DNA of 13,429 nt, taken from the NCBI GenBank assembly GCA_027946555.1, contig JAPEVC010000432.1, positions 1 to 13,429 of the forward strand. The letters are read 5' to 3'. The notes under the pieces were generated by a model. The model did no database searches. It had not been told where the DNA came from and saw only the letters and a list, made by a program, of their open reading frames with translations. This stretch comes from Gnomoniopsis sp. IMI 355080 (lineage: Eukaryota > Ascomycota > Sordariomycetes > Diaporthales > Gnomoniaceae). The position numbers were made by a program, and so were the translations under genes. This document shows positions 1-10,112 of the stretch, in pieces. Position 1 is the stretch's first letter. Each line of letters starts with the position of its first letter.

Positions 1-191
1 CCGCCAACCGCCACCCCGTTATTTACCATCGTCATCATGGCTAAGTCTGGTGGGATCACCCAAGGCTCTGGATTTCTTTCCAATATATTTACAACGGACT
101 GCTCTAAATTACCGACAATATAGACAGCACTTGAGCTTCAGAAGTATGTACAATACAATTCTAATAGTCAACTCTCCCACTCCATCCCTTT

Positions 192-1332
192 TTACAGCGA
201 GCCAATGCTGGCCAAGCTAGACAGGGCCTCGCCGGAAGACGAGAACATAGTGTTGTCAGCACAGGAAGAACCCAGCGCAGCATTGTCGATCCACGCAGGC
301 TCCCAGTAGAACAGACCAACACCGTTGCTAACACCCTCAACAATCTCCGCGACATCCTGCAACCATGTGGTCTGGCCAGCGGCGGAGAATGGAATGCTGC
401 TGGCGTCACTGGGGAAGCTGTACTCAGGGTCGGGGCAAGAGGTCGGCCAGTTGGTCTCAGCGACGATGATGTCCTTGCCCCACTCGTTGGCCATGTTTTC
501 CAAGCTGGTCTTGAGCGCGGACAGTGTGGCGTCGGCCGAGTAGAAGGGGTAGTACGAGACACCCATAGCGTCAAAGTCGGTGTCGAGGAACGTTCCGACG
601 GCCAGCAGGCCCTCGTAGAACCACTGCTGCAGCGACCAGTCCCAACCATTGGGGAGGTGGATCATGATCTTGGGCTGCGTGTCCAGGTCACTGTCCTTGA
701 TGCCCCACGCGGCCGAGTGCAGCAGTGCGGCGATGTTGTCGAAACCATTGTCGTCGTAGTTGCCCGTCGGGAAGAGAAGGCCGTCCGAGCACTCGTTGCA
801 GATGGCGATGATGTCGGGGGTGATGCCGGCTGAAGCAAAGGAGTTGGATACCGACATGGTATAGTTGTAGAGTGTGTCTATGGAAGGTCAGTCTACCGTT
901 CTCTCAACACCCCTTACCGCTCCTCTATCCTGGGGCTCTCGAAGGGATATATCACATACCGGTGAGCTCAGAAACGTCCTCAGGCCATCCGCTCGGGATC
1001 GCCTGGTTACCAGCATCGGCCCAAGTATCACTCAGGTGCAAGTCCAGGTACAGGCCCAGTCCCGCGGCCTTTGCGCGCTTGGCAAGCGCCAGGTTGTAGT
1101 CGAGGTCGTAGCTGCCATCGGACGGGTTGACCCAGATGCGTTGGCGGACGGTGGTGATGCCCGCGTCCGCCAGGATGGTCTCGAGGGCGTCGGACGAGCC
1201 TGAGGCAGAGCTGTACGAAACGCCAGAGTCCTCCTCGACCGAGACGGACGACCAGTCAACACCCTTGTAGGTGAGCGACGCGGAGGCGAGGGCCGCCCCC
1301 GAGAGAACGGGAAGGATCGTGTTTGTGAGCAT
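192..1332 (-). CDS. galA: Secreted GH53 arabinogalactan endo-beta-1,4-galactanase
   Basis: Hydrolyses beta-1,4-galactan chains of type I arabinogalactan (pectin side chains) outside the cell. Two exons, 1332-960 and 877-192, give 352 residues, normal for fungal GH53. The 82-base intron (959-878) has donor GTATGT, branch CTGAC and acceptor TAG; splicing restores D125 and an unbroken protein. ATG at 1332 is chosen because it opens a signal peptide (residues 1-18, cleavage after ASA). Family landmarks seen: GVDWSS near 24-29, RQRIWVNPSDGSYDLDYN, LYLDLHLSDTWAD, the acid/base Glu153 in ICNEC, GVSYYPFYS, and the nucleophile Glu265 in VAETNWP. The C-terminal half ends with the YWEPAWI and SSCADN blocks. 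The residues around Glu153 (CNECSDGLLFP) differ from the common GNEIRAGLLWP form. Function is secure at family level; the fine specificity is inferred. Confidence 0.95.
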
Positions 1333-1540
1333 AGTGGCTAGCCGAACGAAGGAATGAGGAGTTCGGATATACTGCAAAGTATGTATTTACAACAGTGATG
1401 CTAGAGGTAGAAGTACGAAAATAAAAAACGAAGGACGGGCCAGCCAAAAGATACAATACAGCAAGCAGCGAAAGAAGGAGGCAAGTAACAAACCAGTTCT
1501 CTCCTTACAAGCTCCTCAGCTCTACCAAGACCTCGAGATG

Positions 1541-1547
1541 TTTTATA
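1541..1547 (-). promoter_or_regulatory. TATA-like box upstream of the galactanase gene
   Basis: TATAAAA on the minus strand, about 210 bases upstream of the galactanase ATG at 1332. A core promoter role is inferred from the motif and its position only. Confidence 0.35.
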
Positions 1548-1557
1548 AGAAACCACG

Positions 1558-1792
1558 CCGGGGGATCTTGCAAGGTGAGTGGAGCAAAGTGATCCATCAT
1601 TACCGATCTAAGTCGAACATGTCAATAATATCCGCCCCGGCGGGCTCCTCTCGGATACGGGCTGTAAACAAAACCAAACATGGAGCCTATGGGTATGGCA
1701 ACTCCCTTCATCTATTTCAGATGGAGTAACTATGTAGGCCAGGCCCTGGTGGGCGCCTAGGTATTTTCCAACTTGCATGGTTGGAGGTGGGG
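1558..1792. promoter_or_regulatory. Cluster of CreA-like sites (SYGGRG)
   Basis: Three matches to the fungal carbon catabolite repressor consensus SYGGRG lie upstream of the TATA-like box: CCGGGG at 1558-1563, CCGGGG on the minus strand at 1635-1640, and GTGGGG at 1787-1792. CreA repression of galactanase genes on glucose is established in Aspergillus, so the cluster fits the neighbouring gene. The motif is short and chance matches are common. Confidence 0.3.
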
Positions 1793-2128
1793 TGTGCAGA
1801 GCAAGGCTTGTCTGTCAATTCGCTCGGACGGCCATGCTTTTGACATGGTACTATAGCCCATACAGACAGACATAGTACAGCACGGTGTATTCCGTACTGC
1901 GACCTCGGAGCCGATACGGAGGGATCGACGGCCAAACGGCCACCCCCCCCCCTCTCAGATTGTTTGAAACGCTGATCCCAGGCTGCACCGGCCGGCGCGC
2001 CCCTGAATTTGCTACCACTGAAGGGGAATTTTCCGCCATGGAATAATTATTTCTCTTGTTTCGAAGCAACAAACAGCTGTGTTGTTCGCCTGCATGCATG
2101 CAGGGCGTCGTCAGCGAAGGCGGCGGGG

Positions 2129-2148
2129 AGAGAGAGAGAGAGAGAGAG
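2129..2148. repeat. (AG)10 microsatellite
   Basis: Ten perfect AG units in gene-free DNA. Probably length-polymorphic between isolates. It produces an artificial Ser/Leu run in a minus-strand open frame that should not be read as protein. Confidence 0.95.
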
Positions 2149-3080
2149 GACGAAAACTGATGTTTGGACTGCTGCTGCTTTTTACATACAAGTAAGTTGT
2201 AGGTTCTGTCGGACTCGGGCCCCTCCACAATACTAGGAGCCGGGCGAGCTTCGCCTACTGCGTATATTCGCTTGTGGATTACTGGTGTCTGAGACATCGG
2301 GAGGGGTCTATGTATTCAAGGCAACGCCCAACAACACCTTGTTTCCAGTCTATATGAAGAAGGGTTTTGACTACTTTTGACTAGGCACTTCATAAGGAAA
2401 GTTCCGTACATACAGTACAGTGCAAGGCACGCCCGTACGATATAGGGGCTCTACATCATACCTCGGACACCATCATCGTGCTGTCAAAACGCCCCTGTTG
2501 CAAATTTGTATGTGCCGTTCATGAGAGTCATTTTCTTTATGTCCTATGTAATATATCTTGCTTTATTGTGGTCTTGATGGTGTAATCATTGTCCTGGTCC
2601 GTCGCCGAGGAGTATTGATTCGGTGGAACCTACCGGAATATCTGGGGGATGGACACAAGGTTTGGAGACGCCACACCCCTGTGAAACCGGGAAGCTGCCG
2701 ATTCTAGAATACACCTCACCCCTCCACCTAAGGTGGGCATGCGTAGCAGGAGAGATTCCGAGGTTATGGGAAGCCCAGGTTAACAGACGGAATAGACTGT
2801 AAAATTACAGGATCGCATGAACAGGCTCCCTCCAGGTACCAGGAGAGACAGCGGGCATACATCCCGATTTGGATTGACACCTGCACCCCTACGCACAATC
2901 GAAACCAGCACTACATCATGCAGTGTAATAATCAGAGACTGTGTGAAATATGATATATTTCTTGCCAAAAGTGCCGCCTGTATAAGTCCAGCTGTCAACT
3001 CAACGCGGGGGTTTACTGACTTGTTCCAAGACGCCATGCTTCATGCCAGTTCGGCCCTCAGAAGACCACGGCCACCAGGT

Positions 3081-3250
3081 CAGCCCACAATATCCTTACA
3101 ATCGACTCCGACCTATGCCCAGTCGCACTATGCTCTCGCCGTGCGCAAAACCGCCAGTCCAGACCCAGAAGACCATCGAGTGAAATACCATCGCCATAAA
3201 AAAAAAGTGAGCTCACGTTATCCTTACCCCTTGACTCCAACCTGTGCCAG
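3081..3250. repeat. Diverged direct duplication downstream of the F-box-like gene
   Basis: Two copies about 128 bases apart share the blocks TATCCTTAC, GACTCC, ACCT and TGCC in the same order and spacing (3081-3120 and 3209-3250). A weaker third match (TCTCAC, CTCCTTACCC, CCAAC) lies in the last codons of the F-box-like gene near 3344-3374. This may be an old tandem duplication of the gene's 3' end. Confidence 0.4.
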
Positions 3251-3308
3251 CACCTGAAAACACCATACAATGCATCGCTGTCCATATCCACTGCCATGAT
3301 CCAGACCT

Positions 3309-4457
3309 TCAAGCAGGATACCGGACAGCAGCATAACCTCTCCAGGTCTCACATCCTATCTCCTTACCCACCAACGTGTCTATCGCCTGCCATACCTCCA
3401 TGGTGTGTACCTCCCCGTCAAACGACTCGCCCTTTTCCGCAGCCTTTGATCTCTTCTCCTCCACCATCCTGTGATTCAACTCCTCCATAATGGACATATG
3501 CAGCCCACCTGGCATCTCTTCGTCCTCTGCCTCGTCCTCTTTATCCGCCAACGGATGAGCATTCTGTTCAAAGAACATCACCTCCTCCGCGCACTGCCCG
3601 ATCGCCTGCTGCACAAAGGTGCCTAGTGACTTGGATTCTCTCACAAAGCCCCAGAGCACCATTGAAGCGCCGTGCCGCAACAGCACCTCCTTAAATGCCA
3701 TAATGCGTGCATAGGCTATCGCCGGATCGCTCTCGAGCAGCCGCGTCGAGTACCGTGCGAAGCCTTTGCTGCCGCCCGCTGCCAGTGTCACTAGCCACGC
3801 CAGGTTGCGCGAGGGTTGGGAGCGTATATGCGCAACTTGTGAGCGGCGGAGGGCCGTTTGTATGCGGCGGTGCTCTGTCAGGCTGTCAAAAGCGGTGATG
3901 TGTGCATCGGTGGTGAGCAGATCAATGGCTGAGCCCGCCGGGATTGGGTCCTGTTTGGTGTACGTGCGCATGGGATATTGGGTGGCGAGGTCGGCGAGTG
4001 CGTCGGCGAGGTAGATGGCATCGCCGAGGCCAGCCTTGAACCTGTCTAGGCATTCAGTTGTCATACCGAGAACCTTGGGCTCGCTAGTGAGTAGGAACCC
4101 GCAGCGGTTCAGAAGAGAGTCTATCCGGCATTTGCGCCGCTCAAGTTCCTTGACAGTGGCGAAGGTGTTCCGTTCTAGAATGGTGCAGCGCTGCTCATCC
4201 TCCGAGCTGAGGACAAGGTCCAGAGGAGGTTGGTAGGAGGCTGCGACCTTGGCTTTGGAGATCGAATGCTCAAAGTTGGTGACAAGTCTGTGGATGTCCT
4301 ACAAAATTCCTGATTAGTACTGGTGGTCGTCCCACATAATGAGCGTACCGAGTCTCACCTTGCAAGTTCGCATCATTGCGGAGAGTGTTCCCAGATCACA
4401 GTGCTCAGCAATTTGCAGGATGATCTCCTTGTTGACTCGGTATTTGTTAAAGGCCAT
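3309..4457 (-). CDS. F-box-like domain protein of unknown target
   Basis: Two exons, 4457-4359 and 4298-3309, joined across a 60-base intron (donor GTGAGA at 4358, acceptor TAG ending at 4299), give 362 residues. The start is the first ATG of the frame; the in-frame ATG at 4064 would remove the only recognisable domain. Residues about 8-45 (VNKEIILQIAEHCDLGTLSA, then MMRTCKDIHRLV) have the hydrophobic spacing of an F-box: an opening EII/L helix, a D-L-xx-L turn and the xxTCK-xxR/H-LV end. Such domains bind Skp1 and bring targets to SCF ubiquitin ligases. The remainder has no leucine-rich, WD40 or kelch repeats; it shows an acidic stretch (about 283-295) and a helical C-terminus. The classical LP opening is replaced by VN, so this is F-box-like rather than canonical. 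Many fungi carry such lineage-specific proteins; the substrate is unknown. Confidence 0.8.
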
Positions 4458-5448
4458 AGTGGGCAAAGACCGGAGCGATACAGAGTAGAGATGACGAAGT
4501 ACGCAGATGATGAATACACTGTACCCAAGAAGACCACAAAGAACACGGTGGTGGGTGAATAGAGCTAAAGATGGTACTAAGTGGATGTAGTTTCAAAGAG
4601 CGTAAGACGCACTGTTATGTATTATATGCCCATGGATGATGATTGTCCGAGTGTTGTGAGTTGGACTTTCCGGTGATGTAGGTGTTGCACCTTGATGGCC
4701 TAAGTGGCTCCTTCGACCAGCACGGTATGTAAGTACCCAAGGTACCTTGATGAGCAAAGAGAACCCGAATGGCAAGCCTGTTTGAGCACCCTCAGTGAAT
4801 CGCAAACACTCCATATAATTTGACAAGAGACCTCCCGGTCTCTTACTAGCTGGAAACTTCAGCATAATTGTTGTGATTAAGTATTTGTGAGTGATTTGGA
4901 GATTGTACAGTAATGGCTGATTGAGGATCGGAAGCATTGAGTCAGCCATCAACAAACGGTGACTTGCGTCAAACCGCCAAGTGAGGTTTTGATTTGAAGT
5001 CATGATTGTAACGTCACCTCACCACTGAGGCTTCTCCACGGCAGATCTGTTGATGACTTGGTTTGCGTGCTTATAGACACGATTGACGTGCACCTAGTAG
5101 CGGCGGCTACAGTGACCCTGATAATCCTCATTTTAGGCATTGATCGGAGACGTCGATGGTACCAGGCCAGTCTAGTGCAGATGCTTGCACCTCATCAAGC
5201 CTGCATATTTGGTTGCATCCAAACTTTGCCAGGAGCCCCGGAGGATAGGAGCCTCAACCGGCTCAACACCAATGACACATGGCTCGTGATTGACACAGCC
5301 GGCAGGACCTGATCAAGATGCTGTCAAGTCCAAGTAGACTGGAGTGGCTTCCTAGCATAAGGGTGCTATCCTTTCTGAGGTGTCCAATAATTTGGCGAAC
5401 TCCGCCACGCCATCAGTCCGATATCCTTGATCCGCTGGTGACCACTGA
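4458..5448. other. Gene-free spacer between F-box-like and glutaredoxin genes
   Basis: Expected to hold the F-box-like promoter on the left and the glutaredoxin 3' untranslated region on the right. The longest open frame (minus, 5003-4593) has no recognisable motif and ordinary intergenic composition, so I do not call it. No RNA gene or repeat stands out. Confidence 0.6.
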
Positions 5449-6290
5449 CTAATTCAGCTTCTCGATAAACGAGTTCTTGATCTGTATGCTCTTTTCGCCC
5501 ACGGAACCGAGAGACTGAATCTTGTCGACCAGCTGATTGCTTTTATCCATTGCAAGAATCTCGTCCGAGCCGCCGATAGTCTTGCCATTGATCATGATGT
5601 TAGGGACTGTGCCCCGTCCGGTCATCTCATGAAGTCTATTTTGTATTTGCTTGCCCATCGGGTGAACGTCCAGCTCGACGACGTATGGTTCGGGAGTGAT
5701 TTTGTACTTCTCGAGGAGGACGCCCTTCGCTCGTTTCGAGTACTGGCAGTAGGTCTTTGAGAAAATGATGACTGTAGACATGATCAGTATGTAAATCGCG
5801 GAATCATGACAGGTGAAGGAGTCATACCGGGCGATTTCTTAAGAATCTCGTTGATGGTGCTCTCGACTCTGTGTTCTTCGTCCGTTTCCTTGCTGACGCC
5901 GTTCTCGTTGGCGCCCTGTCCACCAGCAGAACTTCCGACGCCGATGACCTGCTCGGGTTTCTCAGGCCTCAGCACCTTGGCATTAGCTGAGTCTTTGGCC
6001 TTGATCTCGGCAGCCTTCAGACGCTCGCGCATCTCCCGCGACAGGCGCTTCTCCTCGTCCTCGGGAGTGGCGTCCTTGGGAGCGGTCTCCTTCTTGGAAT
6101 CAAGCACTGTCTGACCCCCACCGCCGCTGTGCGCGTTGTCTAACCCCTGCTTGGTCCGATGTATGAAGTCGCCAATAGTCCTGCCGTCGACGTCCTCTTG
6201 CGCTCGGAGTTGCGCTGTATATACGAGAGTCATGACCACGACAGCCAACAGCACAATTAGGAGAAGCCGCAGCCGCCGAGCGGAAGGCAT
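5449..6290 (-). CDS. Membrane-anchored monothiol (CxxS) glutaredoxin, Grx6/Grx7-like
   Basis: Two exons, 6290-5828 and 5771-5449, joined across a 56-base intron (donor GTATGA, branch TACTGAT, acceptor CAG), give 261 residues. The junction restores Val155 in SPVIIFSKTYC, the expected glutaredoxin strand. Residues 7-26 form one hydrophobic helix, so the protein is a type II single-pass membrane protein. A charged, low-complexity linker (about 30-145, rich in Glu, Lys, Ala and Gly) leads to the glutaredoxin domain at 155-250. The active site is C163-Q-Y-S166, with one cysteine; TVP at 209-211 (cis-proline) and GGSDE at 221-225 are the glutathione-binding elements. Known relatives in yeast (Grx6, Grx7) are in the ER and Golgi and reduce or deglutathionylate secretory proteins; that location is inferred here. 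The C-terminal tail after SLGSVGEK is longer than usual. An internal ATG at 5781 lies inside the intron and is not a start. Confidence 0.92.
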
Positions 6291-7584
6291 GATGGGCGGA
6301 GGTTTAGGTAGGATGGGTTATGCGCGTGGGCGCCAATTGAACCAGCTCGCCGTTTGACAGTTGCGAATCGACGCGACACAGTGGACGGCAGAGTGTCAAG
6401 GTAGTTGGCGCGGGAGCCTTGCGTGATCTCTACCGGGTGGTGCAGGGCGATGGCACATACAATCGATCGCAGTTTGGGAGGAAAACGGGTGTCGGAAGGC
6501 TTTCAGGCGTGGTAGGCGTGGTAGACGCTTGAGCTACCCAGGTCTTACAAATGGGCTCTGCTATGCGCCGAAAGTTGCCAACGGATGCCGACGGGTGAGG
6601 TGATCACCAACAGTGCTGTCCTAGTGTCTGCCAGATGGAACTTCAGTCTGAAGTTCTGTGCCTGTGTTTTGGAGACGAGAAGTGTTTCGATTCGTATTAG
6701 TTTTTGTTCAAGCACAGAAAGAAGAAAGAGAAGGAAGAATGGATTGGGTGAAAGATTATCTGCGTTTACTTCAGCTTCCTCGAAGCTGAACCTTCATTGT
6801 TGAGTTCCAGATTCGTGCCAGGGGTGGTGCTGGGGGTCATTCGAAGGGCCGGCCTCCAACAAGATCGGAATTATGGTGCTCAGCGCTGAATCCTGATGCA
6901 ACCTGCAGGAGATGTAGGGCATCTACAGGGGGGGGGGAGCGGCACGGTGCTGTACCGTGCAGCTGCTAGCGCCGTGGGGACAATTTGATTGACCGCGCTC
7001 GGGCCCGACACTGGCGAAACATTTCCTACTAAATGTTCTACGGACAATTTTTCGATGGGGCGTCGTCAGCCGCGCTACTTACCTGCCAGGTAAGTTGCTT
7101 CAAGTGTTTCCAAATGTTCCCGTTAACCTTGAATTCTTGATCTACCTAAGTACCTAATTTCCTGCATACCTCATGGTCAGTAGCTGTGCCGGCTTTTCCG
7201 CCTTTAGCAGCATACCCCGATACCTCGAAACATTAGTCTTGCTCAACTGGCTTCAGAACTTCGGATATCCACTGAGATGTTGATCAAGACAGTATCGGAA
7301 GCATGTACTTCGCTCGTGACAAGGCCTGGAACTGCTGACGACGCCCCAATCTCTCGATGAATAGTCCCTGAGTCGATCCATAATGCGAGTTGCTCCACCA
7401 CCGCTTGGCAGCCGCATACCGCGAGCCTGGCAGCCGCCTGGCCGGGCAAACTGCAAGCAAACCAAGGACGTAAAACCCAAGACATGTACGGGATACTGTG
7501 TACTATGTACTGTACCTAAGAAAGAGGTACGGAGTATTCTTGCTTCTTGCTCCTTTGCCCTAGGATGCAACCCTTCGATACCAC
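6291..7584. other. Gene-free spacer upstream of glutaredoxin, downstream of MFS gene
   Basis: Holds the glutaredoxin promoter and the 3' end of the MFS transcript. Visible elements: a tandem 9-mer AGGCGTGGT twice at 6505-6522, a G10 run at 6928-6937, the hairpin at 6942-6960, and a TACCTAAGTACCTA motif at 7143-7156. Open frames in this stretch look like chance; none shows a domain or signal peptide. Confidence 0.6.
6942..6960. promoter_or_regulatory. Perfect inverted repeat containing CGG-N7-CCG
   Basis: Arms GCACGGT (6942-6948) and ACCGTGC (6954-6960) are exact inverted repeats around a 5-base centre, about 650 bases upstream of the glutaredoxin ATG. CGG triplets in inverted orientation are the classic binding form for Zn(II)2Cys6 dimers. 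It could equally be a simple hairpin. No factor can be named. Confidence 0.35.
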
Positions 7585-9363
7585 CTACATAGTATCGCGG
7601 ATTTTCGCCATCGGCCCGAACCGCAAGGTCAGAGCCCGGATTCTTCCACCCCAGATATACAACACTACACAAAGCGACAGCAAGACATATGTTACCCCAG
7701 TCAGCTCCCCAAAGGCATGCTCCACGCCTTGCTGCTGAATCCACTCCGAGAAATACGTTGAAATCAGGAAGGCCGTCAAGTTTCGAAGGATGAAGACGAT
7801 CACTATTGTCTCGCCTGCAATCTATCCAGGCCCGAGCCGTTAGTCGTCTCATCTTGGTATCAGCACGGAGAGTCTGCGAGATCTCACCGGTCGGTAAGCA
7901 TCGACAGCGTAGGTAACAGCGATATTGGCAGCCGCAGTCGCTCCGAAGCCTTCCATGCCATATCCTACTGCAGCACCGCCCCAGCTTTTGCGTGCGGCAA
8001 TCATCAGCCCAAACAACAATAACCCCATCGGACCTATAACGGCCGGTATTATCATTGCAGGTAGTCGCGTCTCTGGCTCTGGGTGCTTTGTTCCTCGCGT
8101 TTTTATCATATGAGTCGCAATAAGATCGATCAAGCGACCGCCCAAGAAGAAGGACAGCAGGGCCCCGACGAAGCCTGATAAAGACAGCAGTCCAATACTG
8201 TGGAGCCCCCAGGACCAGGGCGGTGCTGTGAAGGTCTGCGACGCCACCAGTTGAATAGCGATGTTACTTCAAGAGATAATGTGAGCGTGCACTGTTGTCG
8301 TCCGCGAAGCACTGATATTTGGGGCAATGAAGCACTTACCAGCCCACGAATACACCACAGATCAGGCCAGCAAGGGTAACCGGAGGGTACGCGAAGAGAA
8401 TAAGTGTTTGCGCAATCCATTCGAAGAACCTCGCATGGCTGTCGTAACCGACCGAGACACCGAGAGAGGCAGTCCAGTTTCTCTTCAAAGGATAATCAGA
8501 CGCAGGCTTTCTCAAATTCCTACCCTCTGGCCCCACGACGTAGGCTGTCTCCTTGATGAGCACCAGCGATGCGATGAATGAGACAGCAGAGACAATGGCC
8601 ATCACACCGCATATCCACTTCCATCCCAGGTACTCCGTGATGTACGCGTTGAAGAAAGGGCCTACAAATGCCCCCGCTGAGATGGCCAGGCTAAAGAACA
8701 TCATCACATGGCCTCTCTCGTGGAAGAAGAATAGGTCGGCCACCACGCTGGGCACGGGCGCATCGCCGGCTGCCGTCAAGAATCCGCTTGCTAGTCGGGA
8801 GGCTAGAAGGCTCCCATAGCTGGTGGAGCAATAACCCCAGATATTGGTGACGCAAAGGAAAAGAAAAGACGCAACATATCCTGGCCTCTTGCCAATGATT
8901 CGCATCCCAGGCATCCAGATTAGGTTACCAAAGCCCAAAAGCAGGACTGGTAGCGTCACTGTGAACACTGCATCAATCTTAAGTTCTCTTTTAGTCTTCA
9001 GCGCTGGAGGCAACTCACCCAAATAGCTCGCCTCGGTCGGAGTTTTGTGGAACTGCTTCATTATTGGTACAACGGCCACTGTGAAGGCGGATACGTTCAT
9101 TAAGGACAGGAAAGTGAACCAGCAGATCGTTAAGTATGTCGTGTACTTTTCCCATTGGGGCCAATTCTGCACTACTATGTTAGACACTGGGCGCAACTTG
9201 GCAAAGAAGATGAACAACGCTGGAAAATTATTATACTTACCAGTGGCTCATTGGGATCATTCGTGGGCTGTGGATGCAGGGTAACGCCGTTCTTGGCTGC
9301 CTTGCCAGTCACGACCTCTACCACGTCTGGTCTTGTCGTCTTCGACTTGGGCATTCCGTCCAT
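7585..9363 (-). CDS. MFS transporter, DHA1-type (12 membrane helices)
   Basis: Five exons: 9363-9241, 9166-9019, 8958-8340, 8266-7888, 7821-7585; 501 residues. Introns are 74, 60, 73 and 66 bases with donors GTAAGT, GTGAGT, GTAAGT, GTGAGA. The N-terminus carries DPNEPLNWPQW, the typical lead-in of fungal DHA1 proteins, just before helix 1. Twelve hydrophobic segments can be placed. Other landmarks: GKRP at 113-116 in the loop after helix 2, the R145-xx-SG-xxxAAGDAP region of helix 4, the motif C-like GAFVGP near 186-191, a cytoplasmic loop around 235-275, and DAYRPIAGE at the exon 4/5 junction. Such proteins exchange drugs, toxins or organic cations for protons. Some matches recall Hol1-like cation/polyamine carriers, but the substrate is not decidable. 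Two uncertainties: the exon 3 acceptor (8967 instead of 8958 adds three residues) and the AAG acceptor at 8267. The start is ATG 9363, the first in frame. Confidence 0.9.
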
Positions 9364-9607
9364 TGTTGCTTCGCACGCCAAATTTCAAGCGAATGTCTGT
9401 AATCTCGGTTTGACAATTTGCTGTGTCGTGGAAGTAGATGAACCGCAGTCAATGAGTTTCTGCTTCAAGCTTTGGCAGACAAGAACATTTCCCTAGCCTT
9501 CTCTCCAATTGCTTCTTCATATTCCCGATCTCGATCGGGCTTTATCCCCACGCGACTCCGAACCTTCAGCGTTTCCTTGGGGTACATATCGTACCTTGTT
9601 TACCTAT

Positions 9608-9623
9608 CTACCTAAGTAGGTAG
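9608..9623. repeat. Palindrome CTACCTAAGTAGGTAG
   Basis: Seven-base arms around two bases. It belongs to a family of TACCTAAGTACCTA-like motifs in this window (7143-7156, 7513-7520, 9791-9803, and the perfect palindrome TACCTAGGTA at 11609-11618), all between genes. Function unknown. Confidence 0.7.
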
Positions 9624-10084
9624 CCAATGGCGGGGAACTTTCTGATGGCTGCCGGCTAGGCGCTCGCCAGTGGCGATGGACGTATACGGCAAGCCTAAGA
9701 ATAAGCTTGAGTGGACATCAGATAGATCATGTGTTACTCATTTTCCTATCGTTTACTGGACCAGTACAGTAACTTCGGAGAATACCCTTAACTAAGTACC
9801 TAAAAAATGATCGTGGCACCGTCTCCTCTTGCCTTGCCTGGACCCGCTGCTCTTGCCCGAGTGAGCTGCCGTTGTTAGCCATCTGATATCATCGAGTGAC
9901 ATTGCTTTCTATTCCTGAACAAAACCACAACGACGGTCTCAACATAAGCTACAAGACTTCACGCCTCCTTACAGCACTCATAATTCGATCCGCCGGGGCA
10001 ATGACCTTTACACCAGTTCGAACGTCAGCTACATACCTGGGTAAGTATTAGGGATTTTCTAATTAGCTGCTGAGGCTCACCAGA

Positions 10085-10112
10085 GACATGTTGTCCGTTG
10101 TTCGGACATGTC
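10085..10112. terminator. Hairpin just downstream of the small cysteine-rich gene
   Basis: Arms GACATGT (10085-10091) and ACATGTC (10106-10112) are exact inverted repeats; inside them CCG/CGG can pair as well. It begins 13 bases after the stop of the minus-strand gene, so it would lie in the 3' untranslated region. A role in transcript end formation is a guess. Confidence 0.3.

Larger units (their letters stand above)
1333..3308. other. Gene-free spacer between galactanase and F-box-like gene
   Basis: I find no convincing coding region here. The open frames have no signal, domain or plausible composition. The left part must hold the galactanase promoter and the right part the 3' end of the F-box-like transcript. 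Contents: TATA-like and CreA-like sites, a C10 run at 1943-1952, the (AG)10 microsatellite, a perfect palindrome GTGAGCTCAC at 3207-3216, and a diverged direct repeat (3081-3120 and 3209-3250). Confidence 0.6.

Noticed and set aside
1851..2297. Minus-strand open frame of 148 codons
   Set aside because: It runs through the (AG)10 microsatellite and the C10 run, giving a Ser/Leu and Gly-rich artificial product with no domain.
2571..2640. GGTTCCACCGAATC on the minus strand as a possible tRNA T-arm
   Set aside because: No cloverleaf can be completed around it.
2817..3257. Plus-strand open frame of 146 codons
   Set aside because: No motif, an A9 run near its end, and only local duplication explains its repeated look.
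4593..5003. Minus-strand open frame of 136 codons
   Set aside because: Low-complexity, no signal peptide or domain, and it lies where promoter and 3' untranslated DNA are expected.
7253..7852. Minus-strand open frame of 199 codons overlapping the end of the MFS gene
   Set aside because: It is the shifted frame of MFS exon 5 and its 3' flank; splicing at 7887/7822 gives the correct MFS end (RPIAGETIV and helices 11-12).
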